DNA of 64,000 nt. Source: an uncultured SAR86 cluster bacterium. Its GTDB lineage: Bacteria > Pseudomonadota > Gammaproteobacteria > Magnimaribacterales > AG-339-G14. Below the pieces are notes generated by a model, which was not told the origin of the DNA, searched no databases, and worked only from the letters and a program-made list of their open reading frames with translations. The stretch is from the NCBI GenBank assembly GCA_902587545.1, contig CACILL010000002.1, positions 141,470-205,469 on the forward strand, read 5' to 3'. Of the stretch, positions 30,358 through 40,622 are shown piece after piece (positions within the stretch are counted from its first letter, which is position 1; every line of letters starts with the position of its first letter). The translations under genes were made by a program, and so were the position numbers.

Positions 30358-32162
30358 TAATAAGTCCTGACAATGGGTTGGAAAGCTTGAACCTGTTTAG
30401 GCCTAAAATTAACGTCTCTTTTAGATACTTGCTTGGTATCGGAAAAATAAATCGAGTGTTTGAGCCAATTTTCATCATCTCTATCTGGGTAATCTTCTCT
30501 AGAGTGAGCTCCTCTACTTTCTTTTCTTTCGTTTGCACTGATTGCAGTAGCCTCAGCGACTTCGATTAAATTAAGAAGTTCCAAAGCTTCAACTCTGGCG
30601 GTATTAAACTGAGAGGATTTATCAGCAAGATGAATGTTTTGAGATTTATCTCTGAGATCAGAGACTTCTTTAATGCCATTTTCCATCAATTCTTCAGTTC
30701 TAAATACTCCAAAATTCATTTGCATTGTTTTTTGTAAGTCTTTCTTAACTTCTACAAAGTTTTCACCAGATTGGCTGACGTTCACTCTGTTGAGATTTCT
30801 AAGAGCATAGTCAACATCATCAGATGATGGATCATCCATTTTTATACCTGCCTTGAAACTTTCTTCAATGTGTAATCCAGCAGATCTTCCAAAAACAATA
30901 AGGTCTAGAAGGGAATTTCCTCCTAAACGATTACCGCCATGAACGGAGACACAAGCTGCTTCTCCTGCAGCATAAAGACCATCTATGATTTTATCCGTAC
31001 CGTCAGGATTTTGAGAAATGACCTGACCATGAACATTAGTTGGAATACCTCCCATTGCATAATGACATGTGGGAACAACCGGAATAGGATGTTCGGCAGG
31101 ATCAACATGAGCAAACCTTTTTGACAATTCTGTTACACCAGGCAGTCTTTTGTGAACAATTTCTGGCCCTAAATGATCAAGTTTTAAATAAACGTGATCA
31201 GCATCTGGACCACAGCCTCTACCTTCTAAGATTTCAGTAAACATGGATCTTGCAACAACATCTCTGCTAGCAAGATCTTTATAATTTGGCGCATATCTTT
31301 CCATAAATCGTTCGCCGTCTTTGTTGACCAAGTAACCTCCTTCTCCTCTACAACCTTCAGTTACTAAAGTTCCATGACCATGGATACCTGTTGGATGAAA
31401 CTGCCACATTTCCATATCTTGCACTGGGAATCCGGCTCTCAATGCCATTCCAGTACCATCACCAGTGTTAATGAGAGCGTTTGAAGTTGTTTGATATATT
31501 CTTCCTGCTCCTCCAGTAGCTAAAACAGTAGCTTTTGATTTTAAAAAGTATGGTTCACCGGATTCAATTTCAAAAGCAATAACTCCAACGACCTGATCGT
31601 TTTGATTTTTCACAAGATCAACTGCGAACCATTCTGAAAGAAAGTTGGTTCCCGCTTTAACGTTTGCTTGGAAAAGTGTATGCAAAAGAGCATGGCCTGT
31701 TCTATCAGCAGCGGCACAAGTTCTTTCGGCTTGTCCCCCTTTTCCATAATCTTTTGACTGACCTCCAAATGCTCTTTGGTAAATTTTGCCTTCTTCAGTT
31801 CTAGAAAATGGCAATCCCATGTTTTCCAATTCAAATATTGCTTCAGGTCCTTCTTTGCACATGTATTCAATGGAGTCTTGATCTCCAATGAAATCAGAAC
31901 CCTTGACTGTATCAAACATGTGCCATCTCCAGTCATCATCTGGATCTGCACTTTGAATTGAACAGGTGATGCCGCCTTGAGCAGAAACGGTATGTGAACG
32001 AGTTGGAAAAACTTTAGAAACAACAGCTGTATTCATTCCGGATTTAGCCAGCTGAAGTGAGGCCATCATTCCAGAACCGCCACCGCCGACGATAATTCCA
32101 TCAAATTCCTTTACGGGTAAAGTAGATGCATCCAAAAGAGTCCCTTTTCCATTCATTGCCAT
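30357..32162 (-). CDS. sdhA: Succinate dehydrogenase flavoprotein subunit
   Basis: Catalytic subunit of complex II, 601 residues. It has the FAD fold ([20 protein letters not shown]), the covalent-FAD histidine in [30 protein letters not shown] for substrate binding, and RSAGLHIEE near the C-terminal half. The covalent-FAD histidine plus sdhC/sdhD identify SDH rather than fumarate reductase. The start MAMNGKG has no strong Shine-Dalgarno. Confidence 0.97.
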   Translation of the reverse strand: MAMNGKGTLLDASTLPVKEFDGIIVGGGGSGMMASLQLAKSGMNTAVVSKVFPTRSHTVSAQGGITCSIQSADPDDDWRWHMFDTVKGSDFIGDQDSIEYMCKEGPEAIFELENMGLPFSRTEEGKIYQRAFGGQSKDYGKGGQAERTCAAADRTGHALLHTLFQANVKAGTNFLSEWFAVDLVKNQNDQVVGVIAFEIESGEPYFLKSKATVLATGGAGRIYQTTSNALINTGDGTGMALRAGFPVQDMEMWQFHPTGIHGHGTLVTEGCRGEGGYLVNKDGERFMERYAPNYKDLASRDVVARSMFTEILEGRGCGPDADHVYLKLDHLGPEIVHKRLPGVTELSKRFAHVDPAEHPIPVVPTCHYAMGGIPTNVHGQVISQNPDGTDKIIDGLYAAGEAACVSVHGGNRLGGNSLLDLIVFGRSAGLHIEESFKAGIKMDDPSSDDVDYALRNLNRVNVSQSGENFVEVKKDLQKTMQMNFGVFRTEELMENGIKEVSDLRDKSQNIHLADKSSQFNTARVEALELLNLIEVAEATAISANERKESRGAHSREDYPDRDDENWLKHSIYFSDTKQVSKRDVNFRPKQVQAFQPIVRTY

Positions 32163-32167
32163 ATTTA

Positions 32168-32530
32168 CTAACCTAAAATATAAAAACTACAAATAATTAA
32201 TCCAAGAGCTTGGAACCAGCTAAAACCTATAACTGCAGGTCTAAGAAGTTTAGCCGAAGCACCAATCTGCGCCTGGGTAAGATAATCTGTTGCCACGTTC
32301 CAAATTCCTTGCACTGAATGATAAGCAATTGAAAAAGCAACGATTACCGTAAAAATTTCTATGATGAGAATATCAAAAAAGCCAGATAGTTGTTCGTATT
32401 TAAAGTCCCTATTGACTAACCAATAGAAGGTTATAACTGAAAAATATACTGCCTGAATTACTGCCGTGATTCTTACAAAAACATAGTCAAAGATTCCTGT
32501 TTTCTTTAATCTGTATAACTTCGTTACCAT
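32168..32530 (-). CDS. sdhD: Succinate dehydrogenase membrane anchor SdhD
   Basis: Small (120 residues) inner-membrane protein with three hydrophobic segments. [16 protein letters not shown] carries the heme/quinone-site histidine region of SdhD. It lies between sdhC (7-nt overlap) and sdhA, which fixes the identity. Confidence 0.9.
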   Translation of the reverse strand: MVTKLYRLKKTGIFDYVFVRITAVIQAVYFSVITFYWLVNRDFKYEQLSGFFDILIIEIFTVIVAFSIAYHSVQGIWNVATDYLTQAQIGASAKLLRPAVIGFSWFQALGLIICSFYILG

Positions 32531-32892
32531 GCCAAATACAAAAAAGAAAAGAAAAATAATCCTGTGGAAATAAAAGTAGCAAGAGCAGATATCCTACCAG
32601 CTTTTAGAGTTTCCCAATATCCAAAATCCATTACTAAATGTCTTAGGCCGGAGACAAAATGATAAAACATTGCCGTAACGAAAAGGGAAAACAAGCTCTT
32701 AAACAGAAAATTTCCAAATAATGAATTAATGATTTGATAATTTGCCTCAGAACTCAAAGAAAAAACTAAAATCCCCATCATTGGAAGGGATAAAACAAAA
32801 ATAGCAATTGCAGAAATTCTATGCAAAATGGAAGAAACCCCTGGCAATGGTAACGCTATCTTAAATAGATTTAGATATCTAGGCGAATTCAT
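32524..32892 (-). CDS. sdhC: Succinate dehydrogenase cytochrome b556 subunit SdhC
   Basis: Membrane cytochrome of 122 residues with three helices. SSILHRISAIAIF and FYHFVSGLRHLVMDFG are the SdhC signatures, the latter holding the heme-ligand histidine region. It is the first sdh gene; a TATAAT at 32905-32910 (minus strand) might start the operon but has no convincing -35, and der ends only 35 nt upstream. Confidence 0.93.
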   Translation of the reverse strand: MNSPRYLNLFKIALPLPGVSSILHRISAIAIFVLSLPMMGILVFSLSSEANYQIINSLFGNFLFKSLFSLFVTAMFYHFVSGLRHLVMDFGYWETLKAGRISALATFISTGLFFFSFLYLAW

Positions 32893-32927
32893 CTCAAAGT
32901 CAGCATTATATTGTATAAATTATTTTA

Positions 32928-34313
32928 TTAGCGCCTTGCTATTCTTTTTCTCTTAGCTAATTGCTTTTTTGTAAGTTTGTTTTTCTTTTTCCCAAAAGGA
33001 TTAGTATTGTTTTTAAAAATTAACTTAATTGGAATACCCTCAAAGTTCAATTTTTTTCTTAAAAAGTTTTCTAAGTACTTTTGATATTGTTTTGTTAACT
33101 TATCTAAGTTGTTTCCCTGAATCCTGATAATTGTAGGCTGGGATGAAAGTAAATTTGCATATTTAATTTTAGGTCTAAACCTGCCAGACATCTGGGGGGG
33201 ATTTAACTTTGATGCTTCTTCTACCAAGTCATTCAACTTTGAAGTATCAATTTTTTTTACGCTTTTCTTTATGAGCTTTATAAGTTCTTTAAATACCTTA
33301 GCAGTGCCTTTATTTTCTTTTGCGGAAATATAGTGGATGGATATGCCAGATATGAAAGCTAATTTTTTATTAATGGATCTGGTTAAATTTGATTTGTCAT
33401 ATTGAGACAGTTTATCCGATTTGTTGATTCCTAAAATCATAGGTTTTCCAGAAGAAACGATTAAAGAAATAAGATGTAAATCTTGATCAGTAATGTTTTC
33501 TTTTCCATCAACTAAATAAAGAACTCCAGAAGAAGATCTCATGCTCGAAATAGCTTTAGAAACTGAAAAGCTTTCTATTGCTTGATCTATTTTTGATTTT
33601 TTTCTCAAGCCCGCTGTATCAAAAAGTTCTATCTTGTCGTTTTTAAAAACAATTGATTTAGAAATGGCATCTCTTGTTGTGCCAGCCTTGGGCGAAACAA
33701 TAGAACGATTTTCTTTAATTAAAGAATTAAAAAAAGTAGATTTTCCAGCATTAGGTTTTCCTAAAATACTCACCTTGATACTTTGACTAACAATATCTTC
33801 CTCAAGGCTGGAACTTGTTTCTTTGTGAAATTGATTCAAGACTTCCTCTTTGAGATTTTTTATTCCTAAACCGTTTTTAGCGGATACTTTGATAAAGTTT
33901 TTGACTCCAAGCTGATAAAAGTCGTTTATATTTTTTTCTGAAGACTTAAGTTCAGATTTGTTGAGGACAAGAATATATTTTTTTCCAGATTTTCTTAGAA
34001 TCTCATTAATCTTAAAATCATTCTTGCTTAAACCATAGTCAGCATCTACTAAAAAAATAAATCCGTCAGCTTCCTCAATGGCCTTATCTATTTCCTTGAG
34101 AATGAGAAGATTCATTTCTTCTCTCTCGTCCGAAATTCCCCCTGTATCAATTATTGAGAAATTTCGAGATTTGAAAGAAAAATTTCCATAAAGCCTATCT
34201 CTAGTCAACCCTGAAAAATCAGCAATTATAGCTTTATCTTCTCCAATTATTTTATTAAAAAGCGAAGATTTGCCGACATTAGGTCTACCTATTATTGCTA
34301 CTATGGGTCCCAT
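32928..34313 (-). CDS. der: Ribosome-assembly GTPase Der (EngA)
   Basis: Double-GTPase for 50S assembly, 461 residues. G1 motifs are GRPNVGKSSLF (near residue 8) and GKPNAGKSTFF (near 190), with DTGG and DTAG G3 motifs, NKSE and NKSD G4 motifs, and a C-terminal KH-like domain with a basic tail. It follows bamB by 13 nt, as in the conserved hisS-yfgM-bamB-der cluster. Confidence 0.96.
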   Translation of the reverse strand: MGPIVAIIGRPNVGKSSLFNKIIGEDKAIIADFSGLTRDRLYGNFSFKSRNFSIIDTGGISDEREEMNLLILKEIDKAIEEADGFIFLVDADYGLSKNDFKINEILRKSGKKYILVLNKSELKSSEKNINDFYQLGVKNFIKVSAKNGLGIKNLKEEVLNQFHKETSSSLEEDIVSQSIKVSILGKPNAGKSTFFNSLIKENRSIVSPKAGTTRDAISKSIVFKNDKIELFDTAGLRKKSKIDQAIESFSVSKAISSMRSSSGVLYLVDGKENITDQDLHLISLIVSSGKPMILGINKSDKLSQYDKSNLTRSINKKLAFISGISIHYISAKENKGTAKVFKELIKLIKKSVKKIDTSKLNDLVEEASKLNPPQMSGRFRPKIKYANLLSSQPTIIRIQGNNLDKLTKQYQKYLENFLRKKLNFEGIPIKLIFKNNTNPFGKKKNKLTKKQLAKRKRIARR

Positions 34314-34326
34314 GGTGGGGACAATA

Positions 34327-35457
34327 TCATTGCAAGGTAAAGAGTGAAAGTTTTCCTTTTGAATCCAAGGTTAAGACGTTTTCATCTTTCGTGGATATTG
34401 AAATAATTTTTGATCTAGAAACTCTTTTTCTTGCAACTTGTTCTCCCTGCGAAATATCTAGCGCATGGAGAAAGCCCTGAAAATCACCATAAACTACCAA
34501 AGATTTTAATCTGTTTGGTGAGGTAAGTTCCCTCAAAAAAAAATCTTTATTGAACCATTCCAAATTTCCTGAATTTTGCGAATACGCAAACACCTGATCT
34601 TTTTCATCTATTAAAATTATTTTTCCTCTAGAAGAGAGCAAATCATTAGCAGTAGAAGTCTTTTCTTTCCATACAAATCTTCCAGATCTTGTATCCAATG
34701 CGGCAATATCTCCTTGAAAAGTTGCAACAAAAGCAATGCCACTAGAAAAAACAAAATTTCCATCAATGTCAACAATCCTTCCAATTTCTGATGTTTCTTT
34801 AGATATTGTTATAGGTATTTCCCATTGCGTTACTCCAGATCTGGGCTCAATCTTAGCCAAATTACCATTTGCAAAACCAATGTATAGAAAACCTTGATAG
34901 AAAGACGGTTCAGAAGTTCCTCTCAGGGTTAGGTTTGGAATAATGCTTCTATAATCCCATCTAAACTCTCCTGTTTCCAAATCAACTGCTGTTACTCTGC
35001 CATCAATATTTTGTATTGCTACTACATCTCCATTTGTTGCTGGCGGAGATAAAACTTCTCCCGAAGTTGAATATCTCCAAATTATTGCTCCTGTGTCTTT
35101 AGAAAGGCAAAACACCTCTCCGTTTGATGAACTCAATAATAGCTTGTTAAAGCCAAGAGTTATCCCGGTGGAAATATCAACATCGAGTTCCTTATTCCAA
35201 ATTCTTTTTCCATTATTAGAAAATGCTTTAATTTCTCCTTTTGAATCGAAGATAAAGACGCCATCTTGATCCGAGGCAATTTTTATTTTTCCTAAAGGCA
35301 ATGATTTAAATGCATTTACTGACCATCTTCTATCAAAGGAAAACTTTTCGTTAATTTGTTTTTTTAATTCGTTAGGTTTTTCGACTTCTTTTGCTCCTGT
35401 CTCACAAGCAATGAGAAATACAAAAATGAGCAAATAAAGTAAATTTTTAAATTTCAT
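34327..35457 (-). CDS. bamB: Outer-membrane assembly lipoprotein BamB
   Basis: PQQ-repeat beta-propeller of the BAM complex. Residues 1-18 form a lipoprotein signal with lipobox LIAC (C18), followed by repeated blades such as GDIAALDTRSGRFVWKEK and GRVTAVDLETGEFRWDY. ATG 35457 overlaps the yfgM stop as TGATG and gives 376 residues; the TTG one codon earlier is not needed. Located in the periplasm on the inner leaflet of the outer membrane. Confidence 0.93.
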   Translation of the reverse strand: MKFKNLLYLLIFVFLIACETGAKEVEKPNELKKQINEKFSFDRRWSVNAFKSLPLGKIKIASDQDGVFIFDSKGEIKAFSNNGKRIWNKELDVDISTGITLGFNKLLLSSSNGEVFCLSKDTGAIIWRYSTSGEVLSPPATNGDVVAIQNIDGRVTAVDLETGEFRWDYRSIIPNLTLRGTSEPSFYQGFLYIGFANGNLAKIEPRSGVTQWEIPITISKETSEIGRIVDIDGNFVFSSGIAFVATFQGDIAALDTRSGRFVWKEKTSTANDLLSSRGKIILIDEKDQVFAYSQNSGNLEWFNKDFFLRELTSPNRLKSLVVYGDFQGFLHALDISQGEQVARKRVSRSKIISISTKDENVLTLDSKGKLSLFTLQ

Positions 35458-36080
35458 CAATCTGTCAAAGTAGAAATTTTTAAATTAATAAGATTCTTTT
35501 GAGTGTCATTTTCAGATCGTTCTAATGCGTCAATATATTTCTGTTTAGCTTCATCAAATTTTTTTTCTATCGCTAAAATGTCTCCCCGAAGGATGAGTTT
35601 ATTTGTTTGATAGGTTGTAAAAGCATTTTTAAGAATATCATTAGCTCTGTTTAAATCTTCTAAATCAATAAAAATATTTACCATTCTTAAATCAATAATT
35701 TCTTTTAAAAAGTCAAATTCACTTCCTTTTGAGCTTAAAATTTCTCTTGCAATTGAAAGTTCAGTTAAAGCTTTTTGTAGATCGTTATTTTCTACAGATA
35801 CTGTCGCATAAATTGATTTGAGCATTACCAAATAAATTGAAGCATCATCGATTTTAGAAATTTCATCAAAAACAATTTTATATTCCTGATCATTGAAGTT
35901 AGAAGCCGAATAAGAATTATAAAAATTCAAAAATAAATCTCCTGCTTCTTGATCTTTTTTTTGAGCCATAAAATAGAAATAAAGATAAGTTCCGTAGGCT
36001 AAACCAATAACTAGGAGAAATGAAATCACCTTAATGTAATTTTTAAGAATCCAAGCATAGATTTTATTAAGAAAATTCAT
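35457..36080 (-). CDS. yfgM: YfgM-like membrane-anchored TPR protein
   Basis: A 207-residue protein with one N-terminal membrane helix (about 16-35, YIKVISFLLVIGLAYGTYLY) and a periplasmic TPR region, matching YfgM (UPF0070), an ancillary SecYEG/chaperone-network protein in E. coli. Identity rests on topology, size and the hisS-yfgM-bamB neighbourhood; sequence conservation in this family is low. Confidence 0.83.
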   Translation of the reverse strand: MNFLNKIYAWILKNYIKVISFLLVIGLAYGTYLYFYFMAQKKDQEAGDLFLNFYNSYSASNFNDQEYKIVFDEISKIDDASIYLVMLKSIYATVSVENNDLQKALTELSIAREILSSKGSEFDFLKEIIDLRMVNIFIDLEDLNRANDILKNAFTTYQTNKLILRGDILAIEKKFDEAKQKYIDALERSENDTQKNLINLKISTLTD

Positions 36081-36085
36081 TTAAT

Positions 36086-37336
36086 TTATTTTAGATTTTT
36101 TAATAAAGAATCAAAATTATCGATTTTTATTTCTTGATTCATTGAAAGTTTTTTTAAGGTATAAGAATTATTTTTAATCTCTTCTCGGCCAATTATAACC
36201 ATGAAATCAGTATTTTTTTTGTTTGCTTTTTTAAGGAGAGTTTTTAAACTTTTTTCTTTCCCAGAAAATTGAATTGAAAAGTTTTTTAATTTCTTTCTCA
36301 GAGAGGAAGCTAGTTTCATACCATCTAGGAGAAATGAGTCTTCAAGAGATACTATCAATAATGATTTTGTATCTTCACCCATTGAATCTTCAATTAACAA
36401 ACATAACCTTTCAAGGCCTATTGATAAGCCAATAGCTTTGGTTTCTCTTCCACCAATAATTTTAGATAAAGAATCATATCTTCCTCCTCCGCAAATAGTA
36501 TCTTGGGACCCAATTGAATTTGATTTCCATTCAAAGACTAAATCGTTGTAATAGTCTAATCCTCTTACCAAAAGTGGATTTTCTTTGTATTCAATTTCTA
36601 AATCCTCTAGACAGGTTTTTACAAAAGAAAATTTTTCTTGAGATTCCTTTGAAATTGATTGTTCTATTTTAGGGGCTTCTTTAATGAGATTTTCTAAATC
36701 TTGATTTTTTGAATCTAAAATTCTCAAGGGATTTTTTTCTAATCTTTTTAAACTATCCCTATCAAGATCTTTTTTATACTTTGCAAAATAATCTTTTAGT
36801 TTTTGGGAGTATTCTTGTTGATCCTTTTGTGAGCCAATAGAATTAATTTCTAAGGTCATTTCTTTTTTTACTGAGAGTTCTTCAAAAAGAAAATTTGAAA
36901 TCTCAAGCATTTCTAAATCAATGGCAGGATCATTAAAACCATAAGCCTCCAAACTAAGTTGTTGAAATTGGCGAGATCGACCTTTTTGAGGACGTTCGTA
37001 TCGAAACATTGGGCCTTTATAAGACAATCTTTGTTGGCCAGCATCAAGCAATCCAGTCTCTATAGCCATGCGCATGCAACCAGCTGTCCCTTCTGGCCTA
37101 AGCGTCATCGATTTCCCACTTTTGCTTTCGAAAGTAAACATTTCTTTATTCACTATGTCCGATTGATCACCAACGGATCTTTTGAATAAATCTGTGCTTT
37201 CTATGATTGGGAATCTCACCTCTTGATAGCCATAACTTTTGGAAATTTCATTAAAGATGTTTTCTACAAAATTTATTTTGGTTGTTTCAATAGGATCTGT
37301 ATCTTGCATTCCTCGCAACTTTGAAATCTTTTTCAT
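36086..37336 (-). CDS. hisS: Histidyl-tRNA synthetase
   Basis: Class II synthetase of 416 residues. Motif 1/2 regions include RGMQDTDP, TLRPEGTAGCMRM, YKGPMFRYERPQKGRSRQF, the HisA motif LVRGLDYYNDLVFEW and GGGRYDSL, plus a C-terminal anticodon-binding domain. It lies 5 nt after ispG and upstream of yfgM, in the conserved order. Confidence 0.96.
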   Translation of the reverse strand: MKKISKLRGMQDTDPIETTKINFVENIFNEISKSYGYQEVRFPIIESTDLFKRSVGDQSDIVNKEMFTFESKSGKSMTLRPEGTAGCMRMAIETGLLDAGQQRLSYKGPMFRYERPQKGRSRQFQQLSLEAYGFNDPAIDLEMLEISNFLFEELSVKKEMTLEINSIGSQKDQQEYSQKLKDYFAKYKKDLDRDSLKRLEKNPLRILDSKNQDLENLIKEAPKIEQSISKESQEKFSFVKTCLEDLEIEYKENPLLVRGLDYYNDLVFEWKSNSIGSQDTICGGGRYDSLSKIIGGRETKAIGLSIGLERLCLLIEDSMGEDTKSLLIVSLEDSFLLDGMKLASSLRKKLKNFSIQFSGKEKSLKTLLKKANKKNTDFMVIIGREEIKNNSYTLKKLSMNQEIKIDNFDSLLKNLK

Positions 37337-37341
37337 GACTA

Positions 37342-38454
37342 TTAGACCTCTTTAATGGAAAGCTTACTTTTGGATTGTTTAACTTTTTTTGCTTTCTTCC
37401 TAATTAATTTCTCAAGAGAGTCGACAAGGTCTTTATTTGAGAGTTTATGATCTGCTTTTCCATCTATGTAAATGAGATTATTTGGCGAAGCTCCAGTTAA
37501 ACCAACATCCGCTGCTTTAGATTCTCCAGGTCCATTTACATAACAACCAATAACCGCGACATCTATATTTTCTGTTACATCTTCGAGTCTAGATTCAAGT
37601 TCGTTCATGGTTTTAATGACATCAAAATTTTGTCTTGCGCAACTCGGACAGGCGATGAAATTGATACCTTTTTTCCTTAATTTAAGAGACCGTAAAATAT
37701 CGAATCCTACTTTTATTTCCTCACACGGATCAGAAGCTAGAGATACTCTTATAGTATCGCCTATGCCCTCTGAAAGTAGTTGTCCAATTGCTATAGATGA
37801 TTTGATAGTTCCACTTCTCTTGCCTCCAGCTTCTGTCAGACCTAAATGAAGGGGTTGGTCAATCAAAGAGCTAATTTTTCTGTAACTTTCTGTCATCATA
37901 TAGATGTCAGAGGCTTTAATACTAAGTTTAAAATTTTCAAAATTTTGTTTCTTTAAAATATTTACATGGTTCATTGCCGATTCCACTAATGCATCAGAAT
38001 TTGGTTCTCCATATTTTTTTTGCAATTTCTTTTCAAGAGAGCCTGCATTCACTCCGATCCTAATTGGAATATTATGATGAGATGCACAAGCAATAACTTC
38101 TTTTACTTTTTTTTCGTTACCAATATTTCCAGGATTTATTCTCAAACAATCTGCACCTTGTTCTGCAACCTGAATGGCAATCTTGTAATCAAAGTGAATA
38201 TCAGCAATCAATGGAACATTCGCTTGTTCTTTGATTTTTCCAAAGGCTTTTACCGAATCTTTGTCTGGAACAGAAACTCTTATTAAATCTGCTCCAACTT
38301 TTTCTAGCTCTCTGATTTGTTCTAAAGTTTTTTTTGTATCAGTTGTTAAAGTATTAGTCATACTCTGAACTGTTATATCTGAATCTCCTCCAACAGGAAC
38401 GTTTCCAACCTGAATCAGCCTGCTTTTTCTTCGTTTAATCTCTAATTGACTCAA
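37342..38454 (-). CDS. ispG: 4-hydroxy-3-methylbut-2-enyl diphosphate synthase IspG
   Basis: Iron-sulfur enzyme of the MEP pathway, acting just before IspH (also in this window). The 370 residues hold [36 protein letters not shown] and the cluster cysteines in ACPSCARQ and GCYVNGPGE. The start is TTG at 38454, inside the rodZ 3' end (20-nt overlap), and gives a normal N-terminus. Confidence 0.95.
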   Translation of the reverse strand: MSQLEIKRRKSRLIQVGNVPVGGDSDITVQSMTNTLTTDTKKTLEQIRELEKVGADLIRVSVPDKDSVKAFGKIKEQANVPLIADIHFDYKIAIQVAEQGADCLRINPGNIGNEKKVKEVIACASHHNIPIRIGVNAGSLEKKLQKKYGEPNSDALVESAMNHVNILKKQNFENFKLSIKASDIYMMTESYRKISSLIDQPLHLGLTEAGGKRSGTIKSSIAIGQLLSEGIGDTIRVSLASDPCEEIKVGFDILRSLKLRKKGINFIACPSCARQNFDVIKTMNELESRLEDVTENIDVAVIGCYVNGPGESKAADVGLTGASPNNLIYIDGKADHKLSNKDLVDSLEKLIRKKAKKVKQSKSKLSIKEV

Positions 38455-39277
38455 CTTTATTTGCCTCGTTTACCCAAAAATGAGCGTAGTTACTTGCTCC
38501 TTTAATTGCTCTAGAAAAACTAATTTTTTGATCATCTATATATAAGTTAGTTGCAGGAGCATAGCCTATTTTAAACCTCAGTGGAGATATTCCTGAAAGC
38601 TCATAACTTCCAGTTTGCATCAATTCGTAAATAAGCCTTTCATTTTTATCAAAAACTACTACCCAACTTTCTCCTTTAATGACTATTTCAATCTTTCTTA
38701 TTAAATCTTTTGGACTCATATCATCTATGATTTCGTCTTTTGAAAATAAGTCATTGTTGATTGGATACTCATTTGATGATGTTTCCTCGGAAAAACTGAT
38801 CAATAAATCTTGATTTTTAATTTCCGAAGGTTCAAGTGTGCTCTCCTTTTCTTGATTGTCTAATAAATAAGTTTCTTCATCATCTGTAATATCAAATACT
38901 AAGAACATTAAAATAATGGAAATAAATAAAATACCTCCATATTTAAGGTAAGAGTTACTGACGCTCGGAAAATTTAGATTATTCAAGAGGTTCTGAAAAT
39001 TAAGCTTTTTATCCACAGAGGGTTCTTCAGATATTATTTCCGGAGGAGATATAAATTCTTCATAATCCTTTAACGCTTCACTTGGATCAATTCCTAAAAA
39101 TTTAAAAAGGCGCTCTATCTGAGATTTAGCAAAAATTTCAGCTGGAAGGTTCTTAAAATCAGCTTTCTTAATTGCTTCGATGAATTTTGTGGGAATTTTT
39201 GTTTTATCAGATATTTCTTTTATAGAAAATTCAGATTCAAGAATTTTAGTCTTTAGCTGTTCGTTCCAGCTTTCCAT
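38435..39277 (-). CDS. rodZ: Cytoskeletal protein RodZ
   Basis: Membrane-spanning MreB partner controlling rod shape. Residues about 8-75 form the helix-turn-helix domain ([19 protein letters not shown]), a single membrane helix lies near 113-128 ([16 protein letters not shown]), and the C-terminus is a DUF4115-like beta domain ([20 protein letters not shown]). Length is 280 residues. The order ndk-rodZ-ispG-hisS supports it, although rlmN and pilF, usually between ndk and rodZ, are missing here. Confidence 0.88.
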   Translation of the reverse strand: MESWNEQLKTKILESEFSIKEISDKTKIPTKFIEAIKKADFKNLPAEIFAKSQIERLFKFLGIDPSEALKDYEEFISPPEIISEEPSVDKKLNFQNLLNNLNFPSVSNSYLKYGGILFISIILMFLVFDITDDEETYLLDNQEKESTLEPSEIKNQDLLISFSEETSSNEYPINNDLFSKDEIIDDMSPKDLIRKIEIVIKGESWVVVFDKNERLIYELMQTGSYELSGISPLRFKIGYAPATNLYIDDQKISFSRAIKGASNYAHFWVNEANKVESIRD

Positions 39278-39286
39278 AACCTTAAA

Positions 39287-39694
39287 CTAAAACAAAGCAG
39301 ACATTATTTCAATTTCTCTGTCTGCGGATTCTGGTGAGTCTGAACCATGTACCGCATTTTTAGAAATTGACTCAGCAAATTTTTTTCTAATAGTGCCCTC
39401 TCCAGCTTCTTCCGGATTGGTTGCACCCATTAAATTTCTGTAGCTTATTATGCATCCATCACCTTCAAGAATTTGGACAACTGCAGGTCCTGAAGTTATA
39501 AAATCCACTAGTTCATTGAAAAATGGTTTTTCCGAATGCTCTGCATAAAATTGCCTAGCAATTTCAGAAGAAATATTAGTTTTTTTGCTTTTTAAAATAC
39601 TTAACCCCTTCGATTCAATCATTTCATTTATTTGATCTACAAAATTATTTTCAACTGCATCTGGTTTAATTATGCATAAGGTTTTTTCTGACAT
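39287..39694 (-). CDS. ndk: Nucleoside diphosphate kinase
   Basis: Phosphorylates NDPs from ATP through a phosphohistidine. The 135 residues show KTLCIIKPDAVENN, the strand YAEHSEKPFF, MGATNPEEAGEGTIRKKFAES and the active-site NAVHGSDSPESADREI. It overlaps the iscX stop by 1 nt. Confidence 0.97.
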   Translation of the reverse strand: MSEKTLCIIKPDAVENNFVDQINEMIESKGLSILKSKKTNISSEIARQFYAEHSEKPFFNELVDFITSGPAVVQILEGDGCIISYRNLMGATNPEEAGEGTIRKKFAESISKNAVHGSDSPESADREIEIMSALF

Positions 39695-39888
39695 TAGTCT
39701 TTCTCCTCTATCCAGATAGCCTGAATGGCTTCTAAAATTCTTTCGTTACAGTTCTCTTTCTTTCCTTCAAACCCCTCAAGAGACGTAACCATATTCATAA
39801 GATCCAAAAAAAGCAACTTTTCAGGCTCTTCATTTGGATATTTTTCACAGAGACTATCTACGATGTCATAGGTATCTGACCAATCCAT
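39694..39888 (-). CDS. iscX: IscX (YfhJ) Fe-S assembly regulator
   Basis: Small acidic protein (64 residues) of the ISC cluster that binds IscS and iron. It begins with the typical WSDTYDIVDSLCEKYPNEEP and has the conserved DL...MV..L..F core and a C-terminal AIQAIWIEE. It lies 5 nt after the Fdx-IscA fusion gene, as iscX follows fdx in E. coli. Confidence 0.93.
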   Translation of the reverse strand: MDWSDTYDIVDSLCEKYPNEEPEKLLFLDLMNMVTSLEGFEGKKENCNERILEAIQAIWIEEKD

Positions 39889-39893
39889 TGTAT

Positions 39894-40622
39894 TTAGTTG
39901 TTAGATAAATCTTTTACAAGCTCGTTGTCAAAATTAAAACTCTCACCGCAACCGCATTCAGCTGAAACGTTTGGATTCAAAAAAACCAGTTCTTGGTTTA
40001 AGTTTTTTTTAACGAAGTCAAGTTTAGTACCTTTTAGGAATACAAAACTCTTATCGTGAATAAATAAATTTACTCCATTTACTAGACCAGCGAGATCGTT
40101 TTTGTCTTTTTCATCAATTAAATCAAGTTGATACGCAAAGCCTGAGCAGCCCGAGTCTTTTAAAGATATTCGAACGCCATATGAATTATTTGCTTTGATC
40201 ATTTCTGTTAGATGATTAGCAGCAGTATTAGAAATATCAAAATCTTTTGAAGAAATTTCTTTAGTTGAAGTCTTAGTGGATTTTGGGTGATTTTCAGAAA
40301 CCATATTTATTGTGTATTTAGGAATTTGAATTTCCAAATCTGTATCTTCTACTATTGTCTGACAACTTAATCTTGATTTTGGCTCCAAACCCCAGGCTTT
40401 ATCTAATAGATCTTCCTCAACATCTGAAGAATCATTTAAGGAATTAAAACCTTCTGTAAAGACAACATGACAAGTAGTACAGGCGCATGAAAGTTCACAA
40501 GCATGTTCTAAATCTATATCCTGATTGAGAAGGTTTTCACAGACAGATATACCTGACTCTGCTTCAAATTCTGCGCCTTGAGGACATATTTCAGCATGCG
40601 GCAATACTTTGATTTTTGGCAT
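39894..40622 (-). CDS. Ferredoxin (Fdx)-IscA fusion protein
   Basis: Residues 1-107 are ISC-type [2Fe-2S] ferredoxin with ligands C42, C48, C51 and C87, the same numbering as E. coli Fdx, and LDKAWGLEPKSRLSCQ plus IPKYTIN. After a polar linker (about 108-126), residues 127-242 are an A-type carrier with C159 (DSGCSGFAY) and C223/C225 (AECGCGES). The frame is continuous through the junction and no internal start with a good Shine-Dalgarno is evident. The fusion puts an electron donor and a cluster carrier in one chain, directly downstream of iscU (TAATG overlap). hscB and hscA, normally between iscA and fdx, are absent. Confidence 0.93.
   Translation of the reverse strand: MPKIKVLPHAEICPQGAEFEAESGISVCENLLNQDIDLEHACELSCACTTCHVVFTEGFNSLNDSSDVEEDLLDKAWGLEPKSRLSCQTIVEDTDLEIQIPKYTINMVSENHPKSTKTSTKEISSKDFDISNTAANHLTEMIKANNSYGVRISLKDSGCSGFAYQLDLIDEKDKNDLAGLVNGVNLFIHDKSFVFLKGTKLDFVKKNLNQELVFLNPNVSAECGCGESFNFDNELVKDLSNN

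Noticed and set aside
31610..32023. A 137-codon frame within sdhA
   Set aside because: It is on the same strand in another frame of a fully conserved gene and has no independent support.
32905..32910. TATAAT just before sdhC as an operon promoter
   Set aside because: No acceptable -35 at 16-18 nt and the der stop is only 35 nt away; kept only as a remark under sdhC.
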